Origin: Acidobacteriota bacterium
GTDB lineage: Bacteria > Acidobacteriota > Terriglobia > Acidiferrales > UBA7541
Assembly: GCA_023481105.1 (NCBI GenBank)
Contig: JAMCWK010000143.1
Coordinates: 1 to 59,720, forward strand
Reading direction: 5' to 3'
DNA: 59,720 nt
Positions within the stretch are counted from its first letter, which is position 1. Each line of letters opens with the position of its first letter. This document shows positions 48,668 through 55,827 of this stretch, one piece after another. Made by a program: the position numbers and the translations under genes. The notes beneath the pieces are model-generated. The model had not been told where the DNA came from and made no database searches. It saw nothing but the letters and a program-made list of their open reading frames with translations.

Positions 48668-50746
48668 ATGAAGCCCAGCAGAAATTTTGTGGCCGGAATC
48701 ACCCTTTCGGTTATCTCGGTGCTTGCGATTGCGGTACCCGCATCAGCGCAAAGTTGGACGCAATTGTCGCCGTCAGGTGGCCCGCCGCCTCAGCGCTTCC
48801 AGCATACCGCGGTCTACGATCGCGGTACGAACGTCATGATGATCTTCGGGGGAGAAAATTTCGCGGGTGGAGCTGGTGGGCCGTGTGTGGGCACGACTTG
48901 CCTGAACGATGTCTGGACGCTGTCCAATGCTGATGGCCAAGGAGGGACACCGAATTGGACCAAACTTGTCCCGTCCGGCGGCGCTCCGCTTCCACGATTT
49001 GGCCCGACGGCCGTATACGATCAAGGCAGCAACCGCATGATTGTGTACGGCGGAGGAAGCAATAAGACGCCCCCTTATTTTGGCGGTTGCACTGGTCAAT
49101 TCAACGATGTGTGGGTGCTGTCCAACGCGAACGGCTCAGGCGGAACACCTGCCTGGACCCAACTAAGTGTAGCTGGCGGTCCACCTATAGCGAGACAACA
49201 CCACACAGCTGCCTACGACGCCAACTCCAACCGCATGATTGTATTTGCAGGCAATGGCCTCTGCGGAGTGTTGGCTGACGTGTGGGTGCTTACCGAGGCG
49301 AACGGGTTGGGAGGAACACCCACGTGGATGCAGCTAAGTCCCGCTGGCCCGGCGCCCTCGAATCGGGCCGGACACGCCGCTGCATACGATGAACAGAATA
49401 ATCGCTTTCTGGTTTTTGGCGGCAACGGCTGTCCGACCGTCGTTCCTCCCGGCCCGGGGCAATGCAGTATGGTTGCTTTTGATCAAGTGTGGGTGCTGGA
49501 GAACGCTAATGGATTGGGAGGTGCTCCCGTCTGGACACAGCTTGCTACTGCAGGAGGCCCTCCCAGCCCCAGAGGGAGTGCCACCGCTGTGTACAATCCT
49601 GCGGCCAACTCTATGATCATTCTCGGTGGGGGTGACATCGCGGGAAACATCTTAAGCGACGCCTGGTTGCTCTCGAATGCAAATGGGCTGGGCGGCACGC
49701 CAACCTGGACGCAGCTCTCAACGGCGGGCGGTCCGGGGGCACGAGTCGAACATACAGCCATCTATGATGCAACAACGGACCGGATGACAGTTTTTGCAGG
49801 ATTGCAGGTACCCCCACTCTCCGCCCCTCTGAATGACGTCTGGGTTTTAGCCAACGCCAACGGAGTTCCGAATCAACCGCCGGTGGCCGATGCAGGAGCG
49901 GATCAGACCGTCGAGTGCAACAGCCACACCGGCACATCCGTGACTTTGGACGGCTCGGCCTCGAGCGATCCGGACGCGGGCGACACGCTCAGCTACGAGT
50001 GGCGCGACGCCGGCAACAACATCATCGGTACGAGCGCAGCAGCAACCGTCTCCGTGCCTCTCGGCACACACACGTTTACTCTTACCGTCAGCGATGGCAA
50101 CGGTGGCTCAGCAAGCGATTCTGTGCAGGTGGTTGTGCAGGATACAACGCCGCCCACGCTGACTCTCAGCAGCACTACGGAAACCATCGTGGTGCCGACG
50201 GCTTCTTCCTCCGGCGTCGCCGTGGACGTGCTGGCGGCTTCGGGCGCAGCCGCGAACGACGTTTGCGATCCGTCGCCTTCGCTCAGTCACAATGGCCCGG
50301 CGGTATTCCCCCTCGGCACGACCATCGTGACCATCACTGCCACTGATGACAGCGGCAACTACAGCCAGAAGACTTTCACCGTGCAGGTGGTGTACAACTT
50401 CATCGGCTTCCTGATGCCGATCCGCAACGATGGAAGTTCCATCTTTCGTTCGGGACGGGCGGTTCCAGTGAAATTCCAGCTCACCGCGGCGGACGGAAGT
50501 TTCATTTCCAACGCTACGGCCACGCTGCAGGTCTTCCAGGTCACGGACCAGGTGCTGGGCACGGTGGAAGAAGTCACTCCCGACGCGTCCGGCTCCAGCA
50601 ATACTGGCAACCTGTTCCGTTACGACTCCACCAGCAACCAGTACATTTACGACCTCAGCACCAAGGGCTACGCGTCGGGGACGTATTTGCTGCGTGCCGT
50701 GCTTAATGACGGGACCACGCACGAGGTGCAAGTCTCCGTGCGCTAG
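48668..50746 (+). CDS. Secreted kelch-repeat protein with PKD and HYR-like domains
   Basis: 692 residues. A signal peptide (ISVLAIAVPASAQ) is followed by about six kelch-like repeats over residues ~28-395, each with a pattern such as RFQHTAVYDRGTNVMMIFGG and DVWVLSNANG. Then come a PKD-like domain (PPVADAGADQTVECNS; SYEWRDAGNNIIGTS) and an HYR-like domain (TPPTLTLSSTTE; FPLGTTIVTITATDDSG), with a C-terminal beta region. It is likely an exported adhesin or carbohydrate-binding surface protein. GGGAGG precedes the ATG. Expression could be controlled by the divergent HTH regulator. Confidence 0.85.
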   Translation: MKPSRNFVAGITLSVISVLAIAVPASAQSWTQLSPSGGPPPQRFQHTAVYDRGTNVMMIFGGENFAGGAGGPCVGTTCLNDVWTLSNADGQGGTPNWTKLVPSGGAPLPRFGPTAVYDQGSNRMIVYGGGSNKTPPYFGGCTGQFNDVWVLSNANGSGGTPAWTQLSVAGGPPIARQHHTAAYDANSNRMIVFAGNGLCGVLADVWVLTEANGLGGTPTWMQLSPAGPAPSNRAGHAAAYDEQNNRFLVFGGNGCPTVVPPGPGQCSMVAFDQVWVLENANGLGGAPVWTQLATAGGPPSPRGSATAVYNPAANSMIILGGGDIAGNILSDAWLLSNANGLGGTPTWTQLSTAGGPGARVEHTAIYDATTDRMTVFAGLQVPPLSAPLNDVWVLANANGVPNQPPVADAGADQTVECNSHTGTSVTLDGSASSDPDAGDTLSYEWRDAGNNIIGTSAAATVSVPLGTHTFTLTVSDGNGGSASDSVQVVVQDTTPPTLTLSSTTETIVVPTASSSGVAVDVLAASGAAANDVCDPSPSLSHNGPAVFPLGTTIVTITATDDSGNYSQKTFTVQVVYNFIGFLMPIRNDGSSIFRSGRAVPVKFQLTAADGSFISNATATLQVFQVTDQVLGTVEEVTPDASGSSNTGNLFRYDSTSNQYIYDLSTKGYASGTYLLRAVLNDGTTHEVQVSVR

Positions 50747-50753
50747 CCGTTAC

Positions 50754-50783
50754 CGGGCGGGTGGATGCAAACACATCCGCCCG
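50754..50783 (+). terminator. Hairpin after the kelch gene
   Basis: CGGGCGGGTGGATG faces CATCCGCCCG around a CAAACA loop, just after the stop at 50746. The following text is only weakly T-rich (CATTTGTC), so termination is uncertain. Confidence 0.5.
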
Positions 50784-50807
50784 CATTTGTCACCGGCGCA
50801 CAAAAGC

Positions 50808-50841
50808 AAAAGCCCCGGGGCAGCGATGCCTCGGGGCTTTC
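50808..50841 (-). terminator. Rho-independent terminator of the rpsP-rplS operon
   Basis: AAAGCCCCGGGG pairs with CCTCGGGGCTTT around an 8-nt loop. On the minus strand it is followed by TGCTTTTG. It lies directly downstream of rplS. Confidence 0.8.
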
Positions 50842-50863
50842 TGCAATTCAAAATCGCGAAGGA

Positions 50864-51271
50864 TTATTCGGCCGATTCGCTTGCCGTTTCCGTGATGGGT
50901 GCGGCGGCCTCCACGCGGTCGGCGCGCTGGAGGCGTGCGGCCTTGCCCTTGCGCCCGCGGAGGTAGTAGAGCTTGGCGCGGCGGACCTTGCCAGAGCGGA
51001 CCACTTCGATGGATTGGATCGAAGGGGAATTGATGGGGAAAATGCGCTCCACTCCGACGCCGAAGCTGACGCGCCGGATGGTCACACTGCGCGAAGCCAG
51101 CCGCCCTCGCTGGGCAATGACCACGCCCTCGTAGGGCTGGATGCGCTCTTTTTCCTTTTCGCCCTCGGCTTCCTTCAGGCGGACATGCACGCGCACGGTG
51201 TCGCCCGGGCGGAGCTCCGGCAAATCCTTGCGCAGTTGCGACTCTTCGAGCTCTTCAATCACGCGGTTCAT
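50864..51271 (-). CDS. rplS: 50S ribosomal protein L19
   Basis: 135 residues. The L19 pattern is clear: [25 protein letters not shown], FEGVVIAxRG-like [35 protein letters not shown], and [20 protein letters not shown]. It sits at the 30S-50S interface. A C-terminal Ala/Glu-rich extension of ~25 residues is present. ATG 51271 is fixed by homology. It is the last gene of the rpsP-khpA-rimM-trmD-rplS cluster and has its own promoter. Confidence 0.96.
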   Translation of the reverse strand: MNRVIEELEESQLRKDLPELRPGDTVRVHVRLKEAEGEKEKERIQPYEGVVIAQRGRLASRSVTIRRVSFGVGVERIFPINSPSIQSIEVVRSGKVRRAKLYYLRGRKGKAARLQRADRVEAAAPITETASESAE

Positions 51272-51329
51272 GGCAGTTTTTCCAGGCAGACCCGCTCGGG
51301 TGGGGCCAGCACAGTGCAAGCAAACGAAG

Positions 51330-51358
51330 ATTATAGCGAAGTTTGGCCGCTTTGCCTA
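51330..51358 (-). promoter_or_regulatory. Internal promoter upstream of rplS
   Basis: On the minus strand TAGGCA (51358-51353) and TATAAT (51335-51330) are 17 nt apart, in the 125-bp gap between trmD and rplS. It would give L19 its own transcript with a ~50-nt leader. Confidence 0.5.
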
Positions 51359-51396
51359 GTGGCGAAGTGGTTGCCCGGCGGATGAAGCACTCGCCG

Positions 51397-52236
51397 TCAG
51401 GCGTGCCTCCGGCCCACTTCCGCGAGGAGGCGGGCATCCTCTTCGGACAGCGCCGCGCCGGCCAGCAATTCCGGGCGGTTGCGCAACGTCTTCGCCAATG
51501 CCATTTTGCGCCGCCACACGCGGATCTCCTCATGGTTGCCGCCGAGCAGAACTTCCGGCACAGCCCAGCCGCGGAACTCTGCCGGCCGCGTGTAATGTGG
51601 GCAGTCAAGGAGCCCTCGCTGGGGTGCACTTGCCACTCGCCAATCACCACTCGCCACTTCTTGACCGGTGGCTGAGCGCGGGTCGCTGGTCGCTTCCATT
51701 GCGCTGAATGATTCGAACACGGACGAATCTTCGTTGCCCAGCGCGCCCGGCAGCAGCCGCGTGACCGCGTCGAGCACCAGCGCCGCGGGAAGTTCGCCGC
51801 CGGAAAGCACGAAATCGCCGATGGAGAGTTCGTCGGTGGCCAGATGCTCAGCAACGCGCTCATCCACGCCTTCGTAGCGCCCGCAGAGCAGCACGATGCG
51901 CTTCAATTGCGCAAAGCGTCGCGCGGTCTCCTGCCGAAACAATTTGCCCGACGCCGAAAGCAGCACAATCGCCGTCGTAGGGGCGATGCTTGCCGCGCCC
52001 GACGGAACTCCAAGAATCTCCTCCACCGCCTCAAACAGCGGCTCGGGCTTCAGCACCATGCCTTCGCCGCCGCCAAACGGGCGGTCGTCCACCGTGCGGT
52101 GGCGGTCGTGGGTCCAGTTGCGCAGGTCGTGGACCTGCGTTTCGATGATGCCCGCCTCGCGCGCGCGCCGCACGATGCCGTGCTCGAGCGGCCCCGCGAA
52201 AAACTCCGGGAAAATCGTGATGAGGTCGAAGCGCAT
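51397..52236 (-). CDS. trmD: tRNA (guanine(37)-N1)-methyltransferase, with linker insertion
   Basis: 279 residues. It methylates G37 of tRNAs and prevents frameshifting. Motifs: FDLITIFPEFF, DDRPFGGGEGMVLKPEP, LLCGRYEGVDERV, SIGDFVLSGGELPA (knot), GLLDCPHYTRPAEF, and VPEVLLGGNHEEIRVWRR. Between ESFSAM and GLLDCP there are about 27 extra residues (ATSDPRSATGQEVASGDWRV). These are encoded by tandem repeats at 51616-51697, in the flexible linker that precedes the C-terminal domain. The reading frame is kept. It is followed by rplS. Confidence 0.95.
   Translation of the reverse strand: MRFDLITIFPEFFAGPLEHGIVRRAREAGIIETQVHDLRNWTHDRHRTVDDRPFGGGEGMVLKPEPLFEAVEEILGVPSGAASIAPTTAIVLLSASGKLFRQETARRFAQLKRIVLLCGRYEGVDERVAEHLATDELSIGDFVLSGGELPAALVLDAVTRLLPGALGNEDSSVFESFSAMEATSDPRSATGQEVASGDWRVASAPQRGLLDCPHYTRPAEFRGWAVPEVLLGGNHEEIRVWRRKMALAKTLRNRPELLAGAALSEEDARLLAEVGRRHA
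51616..51697. repeat. Tandem repeats inside trmD
   Basis: Two copies of CCACTCGCC (51633-51641, 51648-51656) and a tandem of GGTCGCT (51681-51687, 51688-51694) lie within the coding sequence. They encode the non-conserved residues of the trmD linker. Confidence 0.6.
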
Positions 52237-52245
52237 AGTTCAGGA

Positions 52246-52280
52246 ACTCGAAATTCGAAAATCGAAAATCGCGAAAATAC
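52246..52280. repeat. Dispersed repeat C, copy between trmD and rimM
   Basis: An array of tcgaaa units (ctcgaaattcgaaaatcg onwards) lies in the 73-bp gap between trmD and rimM. Confidence 0.45.
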
Positions 52281-52309
52281 GGCTAGAGTGTAGCCCAATT
52301 TCCGCATTC

Positions 52310-52846
52310 CTACAGTTCGCGCAGGCCTTCAGGAAGGACGACCTCGATACGCCGCCCGGCGGGGTCAATGCGCGTGCAGATTTCTGCCGCGAAGGGAATG
52401 AGCAACTCTCCGCGCGGCGTGTCCACAATGAGCAGCGGCGTGCCCGGAGTTCCTTCTCCCGTAGGCTGCACATCGCGCACTGTGCCCAGCGGCGCCAGGC
52501 CGCCCTGCTCCCAAACTTCGCAGCCCATCAGATCGCTGATGAAGAACATCCCCGTGGGCAGCGCGACGCGCTCGGAAAGCGGTACCTGAATTTCGAGGCC
52601 CTTGAGCACTTCCGCGGCGGAGATGGAGTCCACGCCTTCAAAGTGGAAGAGGGCCTGGCCCTTGTGCAGGCGGCAGCGGCGGACAGCGATGCGGCGGGGA
52701 GGATTCTTTCCGTCGGATAAATACACTTCGCGGAGCGCGGTCAGACGCTGGGGAAAATCCGTGAGGATTTCCGCGGCCACTTCGCCGATGCGGCCGCGGC
52801 TGCGGAGAATCCGCGCGAGTGCAACGCCCTGCCAGTCCGGCGCCAC
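52310..52846 (-). CDS. rimM: Ribosome maturation factor RimM
   Basis: 178 residues. It has the N-terminal beta-barrel domain (VALARILRSRGRIGEVAAEI with DFPQRLTALREVYL) and a PRC-barrel C-terminal domain (ISDLMGCEVWEQGG, PLLIVDTPRGELLIPFA). RimM assists the late maturation of the 30S head around S19. The start GTG overlaps the stop codon of khpA by one base, so the two are translationally coupled. Confidence 0.93.
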   Translation of the reverse strand: MAPDWQGVALARILRSRGRIGEVAAEILTDFPQRLTALREVYLSDGKNPPRRIAVRRCRLHKGQALFHFEGVDSISAAEVLKGLEIQVPLSERVALPTGMFFISDLMGCEVWEQGGLAPLGTVRDVQPTGEGTPGTPLLIVDTPRGELLIPFAAEICTRIDPAGRRIEVVLPEGLREL

Positions 52847-53076
52847 TACTCGAGAATCTCCAGCGTGTAGCGCTTGTGGAGTTTCATGCCCGCCGCGCCG
52901 AGCAGTGTGCGCATGGCCTTGGCTGTGCGGCCCTGCCTGCCGATGACCTTGCCGAGATCGGTGGGATGCACGCGCAACTCCAGCACTGTCACCTGTTCAC
53001 CGTCTACCGCACGAACTTGAACTTGGTCGGGATTGTCCACCAGCGCCTTGGCGATGGCTTCGACAAGCTCTCGCAC
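52846..53076 (-). CDS. khpA: KH-domain RNA-binding protein KhpA
   Basis: 76 residues, one KH domain: [20 protein letters not shown] contains the GxxG loop (GRQG). It is the YlqC/KhpA type normally located between rpsP and rimM. It likely binds RNA as a partner of a KhpB-like protein. A short perfect hairpin (TCGCGG AAA CCGCGA, 53096-53110) precedes it in the 134-bp gap after rpsP. Confidence 0.93.
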   Translation of the reverse strand: MRELVEAIAKALVDNPDQVQVRAVDGEQVTVLELRVHPTDLGKVIGRQGRTAKAMRTLLGAAGMKLHKRYTLEILE

Positions 53077-53210
53077 CGAAACCCCTTTCCGGGAATCGCG
53101 GAAACCGCGAGGCCACCAGCGGGTGGGAGGGCCGGGCGGTTGCCCATGAACTCGAGCTAACTACGAGGTAGAAAGCCTCCCATGCAGAGAATCGGGCGCG
53201 GAGCAGAAAC

Positions 53211-53450
53211 CTAGGAACTCTTCTGACGGCGGATAAAGCTGCGCACGGTGTCGCTGGGCTGCGCGCCACGGCTAAGCCAATGCTTGATGCGCTCGGCGTT
53301 CAGCTTCACTCCCTCCGTCTTCTTCAGCGGGTCGTACGTGCCCACTATTTCCACAAACCGGCCGTCCCGCGGACGGCTGCTTTCCGTCACCACCACGCGG
53401 TAAAAGGGCTTCTTTTTCTTGCCAATTCTCGACAGTCGAATCGTCAGCAC
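53211..53450 (-). CDS. rpsP: 30S ribosomal protein S16
   Basis: 79 residues beginning [20 protein letters not shown], with [15 protein letters not shown] and [20 protein letters not shown]. The start is the GTG at 53450, which has GGAGGT at 8-nt spacing; an ATG inside that spacing leads to a stop after three codons. It is the first gene of the ribosomal cluster and has its own promoter. S16 is an assembly protein of the small subunit. Confidence 0.95.
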   Translation of the reverse strand: MLTIRLSRIGKKKKPFYRVVVTESSRPRDGRFVEIVGTYDPLKKTEGVKLNAERIKHWLSRGAQPSDTVRSFIRRQKSS

Positions 53451-53471
53451 GCAGCCATACCTCCGGACGCC

Positions 53472-53500
53472 ATTATAAACGATTGCGCAGAGTTGGGGAA
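53472..53500 (-). promoter_or_regulatory. rpsP operon promoter
   Basis: On the minus strand, TTCCCC (53500-53495) and TATAAT (53477-53472) are 17 nt apart. The -10 is perfect, the -35 poor. Transcription would start ~15 nt before the rpsP GTG. Confidence 0.55.
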
Positions 53501-53542
53501 GCGCACCCATACCATGCCGCACCCCCGGGCTGCCCGGCCAAC

Positions 53543-54139
53543 TCAGTTGGGCTGCTGCTGCGGAATCATCTTGAGCAGGGCGACAGAGAAGCAAAGCTCG
53601 ACAACGGAAGCGGAAACCCACGGGTATTTGAAGATGTCAACCCGCTGCTGGGCGAGGCGGAAGAGTACGAAAGCCACGATGAGTCCCCCGACCCACGGAA
53701 GCCAATTGCGCCGGAGCATCATGCCCAGCAGCGCGGGAGGAAAGGCCAGACTGAGCGAAAAAAGAGACAGCATGACCCACAGCGGAAGTTTGTCGAAGGG
53801 CAACTGAAACACGGCGATGCTGTAGAGCAAGGGAACGCCACCGAGTATTAGAAGGAAATTGTAAGATCGCGCGCGCATGAAAATCGGAAACACCGCCGTT
53901 GAGACCACCCAGTAGGCCGCGACTTCGGCGATCCGCACGAGCGTTTGGGACGGCTCTCCTGATGCGCCCAACACGAAATAAGCGGGCTTGAAAGTCCGCA
54001 GGAGGGGAGGAACGATGCTCGCAAGGCGAGGAGAGACGAGAAGATCAATCACCACGTTGACGACCGTCAACCAAAATATCGACGGCCCCAGGGGATTCCG
54101 AAGCTCCAGTGATCCTGGTGGTGCGAAGAGGGATTTCAT
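53543..54139 (-). CDS. Polytopic membrane protein of unknown function
   Basis: 198 residues with about five hydrophobic helices ([72 protein letters not shown] and [15 protein letters not shown]). No family was recognised. ATG 54139 follows AGGAGG. It occupies the block that separates rpsP from ffh. Confidence 0.65.
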   Translation of the reverse strand: MKSLFAPPGSLELRNPLGPSIFWLTVVNVVIDLLVSPRLASIVPPLLRTFKPAYFVLGASGEPSQTLVRIAEVAAYWVVSTAVFPIFMRARSYNFLLILGGVPLLYSIAVFQLPFDKLPLWVMLSLFSLSLAFPPALLGMMLRRNWLPWVGGLIVAFVLFRLAQQRVDIFKYPWVSASVVELCFSVALLKMIPQQQPN

Positions 54140-54246
54140 GCACCTCCTGACTCGGGCCGTTAGAGCCCGGCCGTTCCGCGGGCGTCATTATGGCCGAATC
54201 GGATTGAAAAGGGGAAATAGAAATGCACGATACGCGGCGCAGAGCG

Positions 54247-54324
54247 TTAAGCCGATTGCGTTAACGGGTCGAGGGCCTCAACGAAAGGGAAGCGGTGAAA
54301 ATCCGTGTCGCGCGTGAACTCGCC
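54247..54324 (-). pseudogene. C-terminal remnant of a VapC-type PIN toxin
   Basis: Right after the antitoxin stop, the same frame continues as GEFTRDTDFHRFPFVEALDP followed by LTQSA and a stop. This is the ending of PIN-domain toxins (pattern TrDxDFxrFpgl..lnPL), including the last catalytic Asp region. The first ~110 codons are missing. I infer an internal deletion that left a toxin tail behind. Confidence 0.65.
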
Positions 54325-54573
54325 TCAATCATTTCTGTACAGCTTCAAGTCATCCATGGCGTCGTAGAGCGCGTCCCGATCCGCGACATCAACGAGAGCA
54401 CGGCCCATGTGAAACCTAGGCAGCTTGGGAAGCCTTTTCGGCGGCTGCCTCTGTTGCTCGAACATTGACTGCAGTGCCAATTCGACCAATTCGGACATGG
54501 TACGGCCCTGGCGGGCGGCTTCACGCTTCAAGCGAGCAATCATTTCTTTTCTGAGATACACAGTGATCTTCAT
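54325..54573 (-). CDS. VapB-like ribbon-helix-helix antitoxin
   Basis: 82 residues. The N-terminus KITVYLRKEMIARLKREA is a ribbon-helix-helix strand and helix, followed by QGRTMSELVELALQSMFEQQ. The C-terminal part (PRFHMGRALVDVADRDALYD, then AMDDLKLYRND) resembles the toxin-binding tail of VapB proteins. ATG 54573 (AGGA at 7 nt) is chosen over an upstream ATG with no ribosome site. The cognate toxin survives only as a 25-codon relic, so the gene is now an orphan antitoxin. Confidence 0.7.
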   Translation of the reverse strand: MKITVYLRKEMIARLKREAARQGRTMSELVELALQSMFEQQRQPPKRLPKLPRFHMGRALVDVADRDALYDAMDDLKLYRND

Positions 54574-54609
54574 GATCCAGTCCTGAAAGGAGCCGGCAGG
54601 ATGCCAGCG

Positions 54610-54656
54610 CTTCATTCCCGAAAGCGTGGGGGCCTTTCGACCCCCACGGAATGAAG
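54610..54656. repeat. Strong two-part hairpin between the antitoxin and the 45-residue gene
   Basis: CTTCATTCC / GGAATGAAG form a 9-bp outer stem, and CGTGGGGG / CCCCCACG an 8-bp inner stem, with a 6-nt left bulge and an 8-nt loop. There is no T-run on either strand. It may reduce read-through or mark an old mobile element end. Confidence 0.5.
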
Positions 54657-54684
54657 TTGAGCTTAGTCGAGCTAAAAGCCCCGA

Positions 54685-54822
54685 TTACTTGCGGCCTTTG
54701 CCTGGCAATGGAACTCGCTCAACAACTGTGGTAGTGGGCCGCTTCCGCGCATCTTCAACTGGAATGAACTGCCCAGTCCTAGCATCACGGCCCTTCAAGC
54801 TAGTTTCTCGTTCTTTTGCCAC
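54685..54822 (-). CDS. Small basic protein of unknown function
   Basis: 45 residues: starts AKERETSLKGRDARTGQFIP and ends with the TTTVVERVPL region and a basic tail. The pattern 'GRDARTGQF..v.dA..rPtTTVvErv' is one I recall from short unnamed bacterial proteins. The start is a GTG (54822) with AAAGG upstream; a longer frame exists but is not supported by a ribosome site. Confidence 0.5.
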   Translation of the reverse strand: MAKERETSLKGRDARTGQFIPVEDARKRPTTTVVERVPLPGKGRK

Positions 54823-55106
54823 TGGATTTACCTTTCTTTGCCCGATGAGGGCGGTTGGGCGGACACAAAAATTTCTAACTGTGCGCACGCTTCATGCTTG
54901 ACTGTTGACGGAAAACGCTGGAACGCTTATGATGACGGTGTTGGTTTCAGCATTTCCGCATTGTAATCAGGGGCCGCTTCCGGCGACCCCCTCATTGCTA
55001 GCCACGGCCACGGCCCGCTCGGACTATCTTGGCCAAAAGGTCGTTCCGAGTGGGCCTTGGTGTTTTCGCCCAAAACGCTGGCCGGTCTATCATGGGGCGC
55101 TTCAGG
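54823..55106. other. Gene-free spacer in the accessory block
   Basis: About 280 bp. The only pattern is a repeated aaaacgctgg (54911-54921 and 55072-55081), each followed after a few bases by tat-atg-like text. No gene is supported. Confidence 0.3.
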
Positions 55107-55562
55107 CTACGTCTCTAACTTCATGCCTGGTACTTTTCCGTCTTCAATCATCTTCCGGAAGAAATCAGTAAGATTGATTCTGCGCACCATGCGACCGTTC
55201 GCATTTGGGCGTCTTTCTTTCATGATGAGTTGCTTTTTCGTTAGACCACGGCGTCTTCCCCAAGAGGTAAGAGATGTAACAAAGCCGCCGACGCCCTTTG
55301 GATCAACGTGCAGCGCTTTCGCCACGTCAAACGTATTCATGCCGTGAGGAGCAGAATACAGAAGGCTCACAAGGCGTGCCGCGCTTTCAGGCAGCGGAGA
55401 GTTGTCTGTATCAGCAGATAGCTTTCGGGGGACGAATGAGTGGGTCCCGGCCCGATTGCCAGCGAGAGGAAACTGCTGATAAATAGTGAGCAACTCTTCG
55501 ACCGAATCAACTTCGATCGCATCGATGGAGCCGTCGTCTTTAAGCCTAAGTCTGATGGTCAT
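55107..55562 (-). CDS. Unknown protein with probable winged-helix domain
   Basis: 151 residues, more AT-rich than its neighbours. The N-terminus TIRLRLKDDGSIDAIEVDSV looks like a small strand-helix module. The middle (ARLVSLLYSAPHGMNTFDVA; KALHVDPKGVGGFVTSLTSW) resembles a winged helix, with TKKQLIMKERRPNANGRMVR as the wing. I infer a DNA-binding regulator. A good promoter ends a few bases before the ATG, so the transcript is almost leaderless. Three phased 11-bp repeats and a palindrome lie further upstream. Confidence 0.6.
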   Translation of the reverse strand: MTIRLRLKDDGSIDAIEVDSVEELLTIYQQFPLAGNRAGTHSFVPRKLSADTDNSPLPESAARLVSLLYSAPHGMNTFDVAKALHVDPKGVGGFVTSLTSWGRRRGLTKKQLIMKERRPNANGRMVRRINLTDFFRKMIEDGKVPGMKLET

Positions 55563-55571
55563 GACCTTTCA

Positions 55572-55600
55572 AAGATACGGAATTGAAACCAAGTTGTCAA
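55572..55600 (-). promoter_or_regulatory. Promoter of the winged-helix gene
   Basis: On the minus strand TTGACA (55600-55595) and TATCTT (55577-55572) are 17 nt apart. The start codon follows the -10 by 9 nt, so the leader would be only 1-3 nt. Confidence 0.65.
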
Positions 55601-55627
55601 GCGTTGCTTGGATTTGAGCAAGTCAAT

Positions 55628-55663
55628 ATTCGTTTTTTATTCGCTCAACATTCGTTCAAATCG
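55628..55663. repeat. Three phased 11-bp direct repeats
   Basis: ATTCG occurs at 55628, 55639 and 55650, exactly 11 bp apart, in AT-rich text; read on the minus strand the units are CGAATNTTGAN-like. The phasing of one helical turn suggests a cooperative protein-binding site. Confidence 0.5.
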
Positions 55664-55703
55664 TTTAGCATGTTTATGATACAAGAAGGACATAATCATT
55701 TAT

Positions 55704-55721
55704 CGTCTAAATTTTTAGACG
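55704..55721. promoter_or_regulatory. Perfect 8+2+8 palindrome
   Basis: CGTCTAAA-TT-TTTAGACG. It is located about 140 bp upstream of the winged-helix gene and 106 bp past the ffh stop. It may be an operator or an AT-rich terminator. Confidence 0.45.
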
Positions 55722-55827
55722 TTTCGAACTACATTCACCCGATGGGTTTGTGAGTAGTGAGCTCAGTAGCGGATTTTTTCAGAGCCGATCGACAGAGCAT
55801 CATTATTGGCGGAAACTTGAGGGTTTT

